Below are positions 1-8,308 of a DNA stretch of 64,000 bases, one piece after another (the first letter of the stretch is position 1; each line of letters opens with the position of its first letter). The notes under the pieces were generated by a model. The model was given only the letters and a program-made list of their open reading frames with translations. It was not told the DNA's origin and did no database searches. Origin of the DNA: Kitasatospora cheerisanensis KCTC 2395 (GTDB lineage Bacteria > Actinomycetota > Actinomycetes > Streptomycetales > Streptomycetaceae); NCBI RefSeq assembly GCF_000696185.1, contig NZ_KK853997.1:5220912-5284911 (forward strand), written 5' to 3'. The position numbers and the translations under genes are program-made.

Positions 1-1072
1 TGGCGGCGGCCACCATCTTGGCGATCTCGGCCTTGGCGGTCTGCGAGCGCTGCTCGCTGGCGGCGGTGCCGTCGGCGACCTTGCGCTCGGCCTCGGCGGC
101 GGCCTCGGCCTGCAGGCGTTCGGCGGCGGCGAGCGCCTCCTCGCGCATCCGGGCGGCCTCGGTGCGGGCCCGCTCGGCCTCGGCGAGGGCCTCGGCGCGC
201 AGCCGCTCTATCTCGGCCTGGGCGCCGACCAGGGCGGCCTCGGCGCGCTCCTGGTCGGAGCGGGCCTGGGCCTTGAGGGCGGCGATCTCGGCCTCGGCGG
301 CGGCGAGCTGCTGCTGGGCGGCGGCGTGCGCCTCGGCGAGCTGCTGCTGGGCGGCGGCGGTGAGGGCGACGCGCTGTTCCTCGGCCTGGGCGCCGGTCTG
401 CTGGGCCTGCTCGGAGGCGGCGCGCAGCAGGCGTTCGGCGTCGGACTGGGCGCGCAGCAGCGCTTCCTCGGCGCGGGCCTGGGCCTCGCCGCGGGCGGCG
501 TCGACGTCGGCGGCGGTCTGGGCGCGGGCCTGGTCGGCGAGCGCGGCGGCCTCGGCGCGGACGGCGGCCATCATCCGCTCGGCCTCGACGCGGGCCTCCT
601 GGAGCAGGCGCTGCGCCTCCTGCTCGGTGCCGGCGCGGGTCTGCTCCGCCCAGTTGACGTTCTCGTTGACGTGGCGTTCGGCGGCGGCGCGGAACTCGGC
701 GAGTTCCTCCTCCAGCCGGCGGCGCCGGGCGTTGAACTCGGCTTCCAGCTGGGCGGTGCGCTCGGCGGCCTCCGCCATCATCCGCTGGGTCGCGGCCTGG
801 GATTCGCGGAGCTGGCGTTCGGCGTCGGCGCGGAGCGCCTCCGCCTGCATCTCGGCGTTGCGCAGGACCTGTTCGGCCTGGCCGGAGACGGAGTCGAAGG
901 CGCGCGGCTGCGCGAGCTGCCGGCGGGCCTCGTGGAGCTTGGCCCGCAGCACCTCCACCTGGTAGGCGAGGTCGTCGGCGTGCTCGATGGTCTTGTCCCG
1001 CTCCTTGCGGGCCTTCTCCAGCTCGGCCTCGAACTTGGAGAGGTGATCCTCAACGCGGTCGTAGCCCCGCAC
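1..1072 (-). CDS. scy: Scy-like polar coiled-coil cytoskeletal protein, N-terminal part
   Basis: Only the first 357 codons lie in the window; the 3' end runs off the left edge. The product opens with VRGYDRVEDHLSKFEAE and soon has YQVEVLRAKLHEARR, which I recognise as the N-terminus of Streptomyces Scy, the long coiled-coil scaffold that organises hyphal tips. The rest is almost pure Ala/Glu/Arg/Gln heptad-type repeat (runs such as AEAERARTEAARM) with no globular domain or membrane segment. The GTG start at 1072 is chosen from the family N-terminus; the ribosome site is weak and an out-of-frame ATG lies just upstream. The G+C-rich repeats make every opposite-strand frame look open, and those frames are shadows. 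Function is inferred from family resemblance and from methylmalonyl-CoA epimerase lying upstream, as I recall for S. coelicolor. Confidence 0.85.
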   Translation of the reverse strand, partial: MRGYDRVEDHLSKFEAELEKARKERDKTIEHADDLAYQVEVLRAKLHEARRQLAQPRAFDSVSGQAEQVLRNAEMQAEALRADAERQLRESQAATQRMMAEAAERTAQLEAEFNARRRRLEEELAEFRAAAERHVNENVNWAEQTRAGTEQEAQRLLQEARVEAERMMAAVRAEAAALADQARAQTAADVDAARGEAQARAEEALLRAQSDAERLLRAASEQAQQTGAQAEEQRVALTAAAQQQLAEAHAAAQQQLAAAEAEIAALKAQARSDQERAEAALVGAQAEIERLRAEALAEAERARTEAARMREEALAAAERLQAEAAAEAERKVADGTAASEQRSQTAKAEIAKMVAAA

Positions 1073-1437
1073 TCCGCGGTCCCATCCATCTCCTGGTCGC
1101 GTCCTCGACCGGGTCCGCTCCGCTCCCTGGCCGTGCCCGGGGTCGGACCGGTCGGTCCTTGCAATCGCTCCGCCGTCCGGGTGGACTCCTGAGCGAACTG
1201 TTGCCTCTGGAGAATGGTGACAGATCCGAACGGCGACCGTTCGGCCGTGCCCGCGTCGTGGACTCCCCTGCGGTGCGCGGACCGGAGGTACCTGCGCACC
1301 TGGGCATTGTAGTGGGAGCCGTGCCCGGGGGAATGGGGGCGAGGTCCTTTTCGGAAGTTACCGGCCAGTTTGTTACCGCTTCGTCGAAACCGGCCGGCTC
1401 CCGCACCCGCCCCGGTCGGGGGCCGTTCGGCCCGCGG
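1073..1437. promoter_or_regulatory. scy leader and promoter region
   Basis: This 365-base gap separates the epimerase stop from the scy start. On the minus strand a good -10-like hexamer TACAAT lies at 1311-1306, which would give a leader of roughly 230 bases. I see no convincing -35 box at the matching distance. Nothing else in the gap looks coding. Confidence 0.35.
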
Positions 1438-1872
1438 TCAGTGCTCGCCCGGCTCGGCGCTGGTGACCAGCTCGGTCAGCACGCCGCCGCAGTCCTTCGG
1501 GTGCAGGAAGGTGATCCGGGAGCCCATCGAACCGCGCCGCGGCTCCTCGTACAGCACCCGCACGCCCTTCGCCCTGATGTCGGCGGCGTCGCCGTCCACG
1601 TCGGCGGTGCCGAAGGCGATGTGGTGCACGCCCTCGCCGTTCTTGGCCAGCCACTTGGCGACCGTCGAGTCGTCCCGGGTGGGCTCCAGCAGCTGCAGGT
1701 AGGAGGCGCCGCCGTCGCCGGTGTCGTTGATCTTCAGCATGGCCTCGCGGACGCCCTGCTCCTCGTTGACCTCGGAGTGGAACACCTCGAAGCCGTACGT
1801 GGACCGGTAGAACTCGACGGTGCGGTCCAGGTCGAAGCAGGCGATGCCGATGTGGTCGATGCGGGTCAGCAC
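1438..1872 (-). CDS. mce: methylmalonyl-CoA epimerase
   Basis: A 144-residue vicinal-oxygen-chelate (glyoxalase-fold) protein that interconverts (2R)- and (2S)-methylmalonyl-CoA, linking propionyl-CoA metabolism to the B12-dependent mutase. Visible signatures are TRIDHIGIACFDLD at the N-terminus (metal-binding His), HHIAFGTADVD in the middle and RITFLHPKDCGGVLTEL near the C-terminus with the conserved His and Glu. The frame is open further upstream to 1911, but GTG at 1872 matches family length and has a GGAGG ribosome site 7-9 bases away. It is divergent from the acetyl-CoA acetyltransferase gene. The neighbouring thiolase and meaB support a short-chain acyl-CoA context. The call is firm. 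Confidence 0.95.
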   Translation of the reverse strand: MLTRIDHIGIACFDLDRTVEFYRSTYGFEVFHSEVNEEQGVREAMLKINDTGDGGASYLQLLEPTRDDSTVAKWLAKNGEGVHHIAFGTADVDGDAADIRAKGVRVLYEEPRRGSMGSRITFLHPKDCGGVLTELVTSAEPGEH

Positions 1873-2130
1873 AGAGAACCTCCGGGGGCGGGGCCGGGAC
1901 GGGAACGGCACCCAGTGCAGCGCATCCGCCGAGCCGGGCGCCAGCGGCTCGCCTTGCGAGTCTGCTCACATCGGAGTCCCGCCGGTGGAACTTCCCGCAA
2001 CTGACACGGTGTTCACTGGAAGGTGCCAGTAGCGCTGATCACATCCTCGCGGCGGTGACGCGGCGGTGACCGATCAGTACATTGACCGCATCCCCATACC
2101 CTCTGGTCCGACGCGCGAAGGGGCTCGTCC

Positions 2131-3321
2131 ATGACTACTTCTGTGATCGTCGCAGGTGCGCGCACGCCGATGGGCCGGCTGCTCGGCTCGTTGAAGGGCT
2201 TCTCCGGCGCCGAGCTGGGCGGCTTCGCCATCAAGGCGGCGCTGGAGCGGGCCGGCGTCTCCGGCGAGCAGGTCCAGTACGTGATCATGGGCCAGGTGCT
2301 GCAGGCCGGCGCCGGCCAGATCCCGGCGCGACAGGCCGCCGTGAAGGCCGGCATCCCGATGAACGTCCCGGCGCTCACCATCAACAAGGTGTGCCTGTCC
2401 GGCCTCGACGCCATCGCGCTGGCCGACCAGCTGATCCGCGCCGGCGAGTTCGACATCGTGGTGGCCGGCGGCCAGGAGTCGATGACCAACGCGCCGCACC
2501 TGCTGCCGAAGTCCCGCGAGGGCTTCAAGTACGGCGCGATCGAGATGCTCGACGCGATGGCGCACGACGGCCTGACCGACGCCTACGAGAACATCCCGAT
2601 GGGCGAGTCGACCGAGAAGCACAACACCCGGCTCGGCATCGGCCGCGAGGTGCAGGACGCCATCGCCGCCGCCTCCCACCAGCGCGCCGCCAAGGCCCAG
2701 GCCGACGGCGTGTTCGAGGCCGAGATCGTCCCGGTGGCGATCCCGCAGCGCAAGGGCGAGCCCGTGCTGTTCAGCCAGGACGAGGGCATCCGCGCCGACA
2801 CCACGGTCGAGGGCCTGGCCAAGCTGCGCCCGGCCTTCGCCAAGGACGGCACCATCACCGCCGGCACCTCCTCGCAGATCTCCGACGGCGCCGCCGCGGT
2901 CGTGGTGATGAGCAAGGCCAAGGCCGAGGAGCTGGGCCTGAGCTGGATCGCCGAGATCGGCGCGCACGGCAACGTCGCGGGCCCGGACAACTCGCTGCAG
3001 TCGCAGCCGTCCAACGCGATCAGGCACGCCCTCGCCAAGGAGGGCCTGGAGGTCGCCGACCTCGACCTGATCGAGATCAACGAGGCGTTCGCCGCCGTCG
3101 CCCACCAGTCGATGAAGGACCTGGGCGTCAGCGACGGGATCGTCAACGTCAACGGCGGCGCGATCGCGCTCGGCCACCCGATCGGCATGTCCGGCGCCCG
3201 CGTGGTGCTGCACCTGGCGCTGGAGCTCCAGCGCCGCGGCGGCGGCGTCGGCGCGGCCGCGCTGTGCGGCGGCGGCGGCCAGGGCGACGCCCTGATCGTC
3301 AAGGTCCCCGCGCAGGGCTGA
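2131..3321 (+). CDS. acetyl-CoA C-acetyltransferase (thiolase)
   Basis: A 396-residue type II thiolase that condenses two acetyl-CoA to acetoacetyl-CoA or runs in reverse. The nucleophilic cysteine is C88 in NKVCLSG, the catalytic histidine is H349 in ALGHPIGMSG and the second cysteine is C379 in LCGGGGQGD; NEAFA is also present. The length is normal. The ATG follows a purine-rich ribosome site (GAAGGGG). A strong hairpin follows the gene, so it may be transcribed apart from meaB. The product could feed polyhydroxyalkanoate, butyrate or ethylmalonyl-CoA type metabolism; the sequence alone does not choose between these. Confidence 0.95.
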   Translation: MTTSVIVAGARTPMGRLLGSLKGFSGAELGGFAIKAALERAGVSGEQVQYVIMGQVLQAGAGQIPARQAAVKAGIPMNVPALTINKVCLSGLDAIALADQLIRAGEFDIVVAGGQESMTNAPHLLPKSREGFKYGAIEMLDAMAHDGLTDAYENIPMGESTEKHNTRLGIGREVQDAIAAASHQRAAKAQADGVFEAEIVPVAIPQRKGEPVLFSQDEGIRADTTVEGLAKLRPAFAKDGTITAGTSSQISDGAAAVVVMSKAKAEELGLSWIAEIGAHGNVAGPDNSLQSQPSNAIRHALAKEGLEVADLDLIEINEAFAAVAHQSMKDLGVSDGIVNVNGGAIALGHPIGMSGARVVLHLALELQRRGGGVGAAALCGGGGQGDALIVKVPAQG

Positions 3322-3334
3322 CCGTCCGTCAGGT

Positions 3335-3367
3335 CCCCGCGGGGCGGCGCACCGCCGCCCCGCGGGG
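3335..3367 (+). terminator. hairpin terminator after the thiolase gene
   Basis: A perfect 15-bp GC-rich stem (3335-3349 with 3353-3367) and a 3-base CAC loop, starting 14 bases after the thiolase stop and followed by a short T-containing stretch. It lies between two same-strand genes, so meaB may have its own promoter or depend on read-through. Confidence 0.75.
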
Positions 3368-3412
3368 CATCCGTCTTTCTGCCTTGAGTTCTGTGCTGCG
3401 AGGAGCAACCCG

Positions 3413-4366
3413 ATGGCCGATGTGGCGACGCTGGTCGAGCAGGCCCGGCAGGGCCGCCCCCGGGCGGTGGCCCGGCTGATCACCCTGGTGGAGAACGCCG
3501 CCCCGGAGCTGCGCGAGGTGATGGCCGCGCTGGCCCCGTACAGCGGGCGGGCGTACACGGTGGGCCTGACCGGCTCGCCCGGGGTGGGCAAGTCCACCTC
3601 GACCTCCGCGCTGGTGAGCGCCTACCGCCGGCTCGGCAAGCGGGTCGGGGTGCTCGCCGTCGACCCGTCCTCGCCGTTCTCCGGCGGGGCGCTGCTCGGC
3701 GACCGGGTGCGGATGCAGGAGCACGCCACCGACCCGGAGGTGTTCATCCGCTCGATGGCCACCCGCGGCCACCTCGGCGGCCTGTCCTGGGCGGCCCCGC
3801 AGGCGCTGCGGGTGCTGGACGGGGCGGGCTGCGACGTGATCCTGGTGGAGACCGTCGGCGTCGGCCAGTCCGAGGTGGAGATCGCCGCGCAGGCCGACAC
3901 CTCGGTGGTGCTGCTGGCCCCCGGCATGGGCGACGGCATCCAGGCCGCCAAGGCGGGCATCCTGGAGATCGGCGACGTGTTCGTGGTCAACAAGGCCGAC
4001 CGGGACGGCGCGGACGCCACCGCCCGGGAGCTGAACCACATGCTGGGCCTCGGCGAGTCCCGGCAGCCCGGCGACTGGCGGCCGCCGATCGTGAAGACCG
4101 TGGCCGCCCGCGGCGAGGGCGTGGACGAGCTGGTCGAGGCGCTGGAGAAGCACCACGGCTGGCTGGCCGAGACGGGCGAGCTCGCCGTCCGCCGCCGCCG
4201 CCGGGCCGCCCAGGAGGTCGAGGCGATCACGCTGGCCGCGCTGCGCGCCCGGATCGGCGACCTGCGCGGCGACCGGCACCTGGACGCGCTGGCCGGTCAG
4301 GTCGCCGAGGGCACCCTCGACCCGTACTCCGCCGCGGACCGGCTGGTCGCCGAACTGACCGGCTGA
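3413..4366 (+). CDS. meaB: methylmalonyl-CoA mutase-associated GTPase MeaB
   Basis: A 317-residue G3E-family P-loop GTPase (MeaB/ArgK) that protects and reloads B12-dependent acyl-CoA mutases. Walker A is GSPGVGKST near residue 51. Switch and G-motif regions follow as VDPSSPFSGGALLGDR, VETVGVGQSE and NKAD. An Arg/Glu-rich C-terminal segment matches the dimerisation tail of the family. The ATG has a GAGGAG site. The likely clients are methylmalonyl-CoA mutase (outside the window) and the isobutyryl-CoA mutase at 17-18.7 kb. It converges on a MarR gene with only a 10-base gap. Confidence 0.95.
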   Translation: MADVATLVEQARQGRPRAVARLITLVENAAPELREVMAALAPYSGRAYTVGLTGSPGVGKSTSTSALVSAYRRLGKRVGVLAVDPSSPFSGGALLGDRVRMQEHATDPEVFIRSMATRGHLGGLSWAAPQALRVLDGAGCDVILVETVGVGQSEVEIAAQADTSVVLLAPGMGDGIQAAKAGILEIGDVFVVNKADRDGADATARELNHMLGLGESRQPGDWRPPIVKTVAARGEGVDELVEALEKHHGWLAETGELAVRRRRRAAQEVEAITLAALRARIGDLRGDRHLDALAGQVAEGTLDPYSAADRLVAELTG

Positions 4367-4376
4367 GCGGGGCGGT

Positions 4377-4892
4377 TCAGCTCCGGCCGCGCAGCCCCCG
4401 CAGGTGCTCGACGATCGGGGCGAGGGCGCTGTACATGGCGTCCAGCTGCTCGTCGGTGAGGCGGTCGACGAAGTGCTCGCGGACGCTGCGCACGTGGTCG
4501 GGGGCGACCTTGCGCAGCGTCTCCCAGCCGAGGTCGGTCAGGTGCGCGTAGAGGCCGCGGCGGTCGCCGGGGCACTCCTGGCGCAGCACCAGGCCGGCCG
4601 TCTCCATCCGGGTGATCTGGTGGGAGAGGCGGCTCTTGGACTGCAGGGTGGCGGTGGCCAGGTCGGTCATCCGCATCCGCCGCTCGGGGGACTCGGAGAG
4701 CACCACGAGGATCTCGTAGTCGTTGATGGCGAGGTTGTGGGCCTGCAGTTCCCGGCTCAGCTGGTGTTCGAGCAGCTTCCCGACCTCCAGGTGGGCGCGC
4801 CAGAACCGCTGCTCACGCGCGTCGAGCCACGGGACCTCCTCCTCCGGGCGGGAGGAGGGGACCGCAGGCGCTTCGGTCACAGGAGTATCCAT
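4377..4892 (-). CDS. MarR family transcriptional regulator
   Basis: A 171-residue winged-helix regulator. The DNA-binding core is about residues 55-125: YEILVVLSES, MRMTDLATATLQSKSRLSHQITRMETAGLVLRQ and the wing with the Asp-Arg pair in CPGDRRG. The N-terminus is acidic and probably disordered. On its strand a TATACT hexamer at 4905-4900 lies 7 bases before the ATG, which fits a leaderless transcript. It is divergent from the metallo-beta-lactamase-fold gene, and an inverted repeat in the gap is a candidate operator. The ligand is unknown. Confidence 0.9.
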   Translation of the reverse strand: MDTPVTEAPAVPSSRPEEEVPWLDAREQRFWRAHLEVGKLLEHQLSRELQAHNLAINDYEILVVLSESPERRMRMTDLATATLQSKSRLSHQITRMETAGLVLRQECPGDRRGLYAHLTDLGWETLRKVAPDHVRSVREHFVDRLTDEQLDAMYSALAPIVEHLRGLRGRS

Positions 4893-4910
4893 GCGTCCGA
4901 GTATAGCCGA

Positions 4911-4940
4911 GGTTGTTCAATGTTGTACGAGTTCACAACC
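4911..4940. promoter_or_regulatory. candidate MarR operator between divergent genes
   Basis: GGTTGT at 4911-4916 is inversely repeated as ACAACC at 4935-4940, with a second nested GTTGT/ACAAC pair at 4922-4926 and 4935-4939. It lies just upstream of the putative -10 of the MarR gene and in the gap shared with the divergent hydrolase gene. MarR autoregulation from such sites is common; binding here is inferred. Confidence 0.3.
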
Positions 4941-5087
4941 GGCAGTCGGAGGTAAAGGTCCGACCCCCGTCGGACCGATCGCTCCGTATCCGCACAACCG
5001 CCCTCCCGCCTGGCCGAATTGAAACGGGCATGCTCAATTTGCGGGGTGCAGTCGGATGGTGACGGCATGTTAGGCATAATCGCGCCC

Positions 5088-6080
5088 ATGACGACGCGGA
5101 GCGCGAACTTCCATTCGATAGCCGACGGCGTGTACGCCTGGCAGCCCCAGCAGCGCGGATGGGGCCTGGCCAACTGCGGCCTGGTCGCGTCCGACACCAC
5201 CGCGCTGTGGATCGACACCCCGTACGACCGGAAGCTGGCCGGCCAGTTCCTGGACCGCACCCGCGCCGTGCTCCGCAAGGGCGTCACCGTCGACCGCATC
5301 CTCGTCACCCACGCCAACGGCGACCACATGTGGGGCGCCGGCGTCCTCCCCGACGCCGAACTCATCACCACCCACGAGGCGCTGCACCACATCGCCTACG
5401 AGCCGACCCCCGAGCAGCAGCACTCCCTGCTGAAGACCCTCGACCCGGCCAGTGACACCGGCTCCTACCTGCACGAGCACTTCGGCTGCTTCGACTGGTC
5501 CGACACCCCGGCGATCCAGCCCGACACCGTCTTCACCGGCGAGCTCGAACTCCGCGTCGGCGACATCCCGGTGCAGGTCAGCAGCCTCCCGCCGGCCCAC
5601 ACCAGCGGCGACCTGATCGTCCACCTGCCCACCCGCTCCACCGTGTTCACCGGCGACATCGTGTTCGGCTCCACCGCCACCCAGCCCGGCGACCACCCCG
5701 TGCACTGGGCCGGCCCGCTCGGCAACGTCATCGCCGCCGTCGAACGCGTCCTCGCCACCGGCGCCGAGACCATCGTCCCCGGCCACGGCCCGCTGCTCAC
5801 CCGCTACGACCTGCGCGCCCACGCCGAGTACCTCGGCCACGTCCGCGACCGCGCGCACGCCCTGCACGCCGCCGGCGTCCCGGTCGCCGACGCCGCGCAG
5901 ACCGTCATCGACGAACGCCGCTACCCCGAACTCGGCCTGCCCGAGCGGCTGCTGGTCACCATCGCCACCGAGTACCGGCACCTCGACGGCAGCGAGCCGC
6001 CCGCCATGCTGGAGGTCTTCGGCCGGATGGCCGGCCTCGCCCGGCAACACGGCGCCGACAACGCCGCCAGCACCGTCTGA
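5088..6080 (+). CDS. metallo-beta-lactamase-fold hydrolase
   Basis: A 330-residue MBL-fold protein. The first metal motif reads THANGDHMWG, i.e. H-x-N-x-D-H rather than the usual H-x-H-x-D-H. It is followed by the metal-ligand candidates PAHTSGD, FTGDIVFG and VPGHGPL, so the fold is complete. The frame is open to 5019, but ATG at 5088 is preferred: a CATAAT hexamer (5075-5080) lies 7 bases before it, which fits a leaderless start. The substrate is unknown; hydrolases of this type act on thioesters, lactones or phosphodiesters. It lies 37 bases upstream of the conservon and may be co-transcribed with it. Confidence 0.85.
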   Translation: MTTRSANFHSIADGVYAWQPQQRGWGLANCGLVASDTTALWIDTPYDRKLAGQFLDRTRAVLRKGVTVDRILVTHANGDHMWGAGVLPDAELITTHEALHHIAYEPTPEQQHSLLKTLDPASDTGSYLHEHFGCFDWSDTPAIQPDTVFTGELELRVGDIPVQVSSLPPAHTSGDLIVHLPTRSTVFTGDIVFGSTATQPGDHPVHWAGPLGNVIAAVERVLATGAETIVPGHGPLLTRYDLRAHAEYLGHVRDRAHALHAAGVPVADAAQTVIDERRYPELGLPERLLVTIATEYRHLDGSEPPAMLEVFGRMAGLARQHGADNAASTV

Positions 6081-6117
6081 CCCCCGACCCGCGACGACGA
6101 CACCCCCCGAGGACCCC

Positions 6118-7536
6118 ATGGTCGTGATCGTGCTCGCCCTGCTGGCCGGCGCCGCCCTGACCGCAGGACCGCTGCTGTGGTCCGCCCGGCGCGCCGCCCA
6201 CACCGCCCGCGCCGCCGAACAGCGCGCCGCCGACGCCGAGCAGCGCTGCGCCGCCGCCGAACGCCGCGCCGCCGACGCCGACAACCGGGCCCGCACCGCC
6301 ACCGCCCGCGCCGACGACGCCGAGGACCGCGCCCACGGCGCCGACACCGAGGCCCGCGCCGCCGAGGCCCACCGCACCGTCGCCGACGCCCGGTACGCCG
6401 CCGCGGTGCGCGAACTCGGCCACCTCGCGCACGAGCGGATCCCCGCCGCGGCCACCGCGCTCAACCACCCCAGAACGCCCGTCCCCGGACCGCTCGACAC
6501 CACCGGCGGCACCGACGAGCTCCACCACGCCCTGGACACCGCGCTCACCGCCGCCGTCCGGGCCGTGCTCGCCGAGCGCGAGCGCACCGACGCCGCCGCC
6601 CGGGCCGCGCTGCGCGGCGCCGCGTCCAAGATCCAGGCCCTGCTGATCCAGGTCCGCTCGCTGCTGGAGGAGATCCAGCTCAGCGTCGACGACCCGCGCC
6701 TGCTGGCCCTCGACTTCCGCAACGAACTGACGCTGCGCCGGGTCCAGTCCCTCGCGGTCCTCTCCGGCGCCTGGCCCGGCATGACCCGGGAGGACTCGCC
6801 GCTCGCCGAACTCTGCGTCGGCGCCCAGTCCCGGGTGGCCGGCTACGCCCGCATCGAGATCACCAACCACCTGCGCGAACCCCGCCTCGCGGTGGCCGCC
6901 CGCGCCGCCGAGCCGGTCGCCATCGCGCTCGCCGAGATCCTCGGCAACGCCACCGCCTACTCGCACCCCGAGACCCGGGTGGTGGTCTCCATCGAACAGG
7001 GCAGCGCCGGCGCCCTAGTGGTGGTCGACGACATGGGCGTCGGCATGGAACCCGACCAGCTGGAACGGGCCGGCGACCTGCTCGACGGCCAGGCCGAGGT
7101 CCTGCTCACCGAACTCGGCGACCCGCCGCAGGCCGGCTTCGCCGTCGTCGGCCTGCTCTGCCGGCAGTTCGGCTTCGGCTGCCGGGTCGAACCGTCCCCC
7201 TACGGCGGCGTCCGGGCGATCCTCCGGCTGCCCGCCGACCTGCTCACCCTGACCGACCCGGCCGCCCCGCTCTCCGCGCTCGCCCCCCGTCCGATCACCC
7301 AGACCACACCGGTGTTCGACGCGGGCGACGCGCTGCCCACCCGCAAGCGCCGCAGCCCGCGCGTCCCGCAGCAGGACGCGCCGTCCCCCCTCCCGTCCCC
7401 GGCGGGCAGCACCCCCGACCGGGCCCGCTCCGCATGGTCCGCCCTGCAGTCCGGCACGCTCGCCGGCCGCAGCGCCGCCCACACGAGCCCGGGCCCCGAA
7501 GGACCCGCCGCACCCGAAGGAGTCGAAACCCCGTGA
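6118..7536 (+). CDS. cvnA: conservon sensor kinase-like protein CvnA
   Basis: A 472-residue protein with one N-terminal membrane helix (residues 1-22), a long Ala/Arg/Glu coiled coil (about 25-105) and a GHKL ATPase domain with an N-box in EILGNATAYSH and a G-box in DDMGVGM. The C-terminal 80 residues are Pro/Ser/Ala-rich. It resembles the CvnA component of Streptomyces conservons, membrane-linked complexes likened to eukaryotic G-protein signalling. The phosphoacceptor region reads LLALDFRNELTLRR, where homologues I recall have LDH; the usual His seems to be absent. Its TGA overlaps the GTG of cvnB. The stimulus is unknown. Confidence 0.85.
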   Translation: MVVIVLALLAGAALTAGPLLWSARRAAHTARAAEQRAADAEQRCAAAERRAADADNRARTATARADDAEDRAHGADTEARAAEAHRTVADARYAAAVRELGHLAHERIPAAATALNHPRTPVPGPLDTTGGTDELHHALDTALTAAVRAVLAERERTDAAARAALRGAASKIQALLIQVRSLLEEIQLSVDDPRLLALDFRNELTLRRVQSLAVLSGAWPGMTREDSPLAELCVGAQSRVAGYARIEITNHLREPRLAVAARAAEPVAIALAEILGNATAYSHPETRVVVSIEQGSAGALVVVDDMGVGMEPDQLERAGDLLDGQAEVLLTELGDPPQAGFAVVGLLCRQFGFGCRVEPSPYGGVRAILRLPADLLTLTDPAAPLSALAPRPITQTTPVFDAGDALPTRKRRSPRVPQQDAPSPLPSPAGSTPDRARSAWSALQSGTLAGRSAAHTSPGPEGPAAPEGVETP

Positions 7537-7952
7537 CCGCCCAGCTCCGCCGCCACACCGAGGACCTCTCCTGGGTCCTCACCCCGCTGCTCGACCTGCC
7601 CGGCGTGCAGAACGCCGTCATCGCCACCGGCGACGGCCTGGTCACCGGCCACTCCGCCGACCTCGGCCGCGACAACGCCGACCGGGTCGCCGCGATGACC
7701 GCCTCGCTGCACGCCGCCGCCCGCGCCTTCACCGTCGCCTTCACCGAGGCCGAGCAGGTCCGGCTCACCCAGACCGTCGTCGAGTCCGACCTCGGCTACG
7801 CCGTCGTCACCCCGGCCGGCGCCAACTCCTCGCTCGCGGTGTTCGCGATCCCCGGCGCCGACCTCGGCACCATCGCCTACCAGATGCAGGTCCAGGTCGC
7901 CGCGCTCGCCAGAGCACTCGCCAGCCCCGCCCGGGAGGCGAGCGGGACATGA
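7533..7952 (+). CDS. cvnB: Roadblock/LC7 domain protein CvnB
   Basis: A 139-residue Roadblock/LC7 protein with the typical start LSWVLTPLLDLPGVQNAVIATGDGLV and the beta strand YAVVTPAGANSSLAVFAIPGADLGTIAYQM. In conservons this is the small partner of the Ras-like GTPase, resembling MglB-type regulators. GTG at 7533 overlaps the cvnA stop (GTGA), and its own stop overlaps the cvnC ATG (ATGA), indicating translational coupling. The frame is open far upstream only because of GC bias. Confidence 0.92.
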   Translation: MTAQLRRHTEDLSWVLTPLLDLPGVQNAVIATGDGLVTGHSADLGRDNADRVAAMTASLHAAARAFTVAFTEAEQVRLTQTVVESDLGYAVVTPAGANSSLAVFAIPGADLGTIAYQMQVQVAALARALASPAREASGT

Positions 7953-8308
7953 CCACACCCAGCGGGCCCCGCCGCCGGCTCGTCCCGGCCTACCTCGCCA
8001 CCCAGGGCCGCGAACTCGCCCCCGGCCGGCAGACCCTGGACCGGCTCAGCATCCTGCACGCCGCGGCCGACCTCCCGGCCGGCCTCGGCGGCGAACACCG
8101 CCAGTTATGGGAACTCGTCCGCCCCGGCGCACTGACCGTCGCCGAGGCGGCCGCCCACCTCCGGCTCCCGGTCAGCGCGACGATCTTCATCGCCGCCGAC
8201 CTGGCCGAGCGCGGCGCCCTCCAGGTGCGCGCGCCGATCCCCTCCGCCCAGCCGGTCAACCGGGACCTCGCCGAAAGGCTCCTCAGTGGACTTCGCGCCC
8301 TCAAGTAG
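7949..8308 (+). CDS. cvnC: DUF742 protein CvnC
   Basis: A 119-residue DUF742 protein, the third conservon component. It begins with the conserved RRLVPAYLATQGRELAP and contains a winged-helix-like segment (WELVRPGALTVAEAAAHLRLPVSATIFIAADLAERGAL). The molecular role is unknown; it is always found with CvnB and CvnD. It overlaps cvnB by 4 bases and cvnD by 23 bases. Confidence 0.92.
   Translation: MTTPSGPRRRLVPAYLATQGRELAPGRQTLDRLSILHAAADLPAGLGGEHRQLWELVRPGALTVAEAAAHLRLPVSATIFIAADLAERGALQVRAPIPSAQPVNRDLAERLLSGLRALK

Noticed and set aside
18..1192. Long Ala/Ser/Arg- and Gly/Leu-rich frames opposite scy
   Set aside because: They are mirror frames of a GC-rich coiled-coil repeat; the minus strand gives the known Scy N-terminus.
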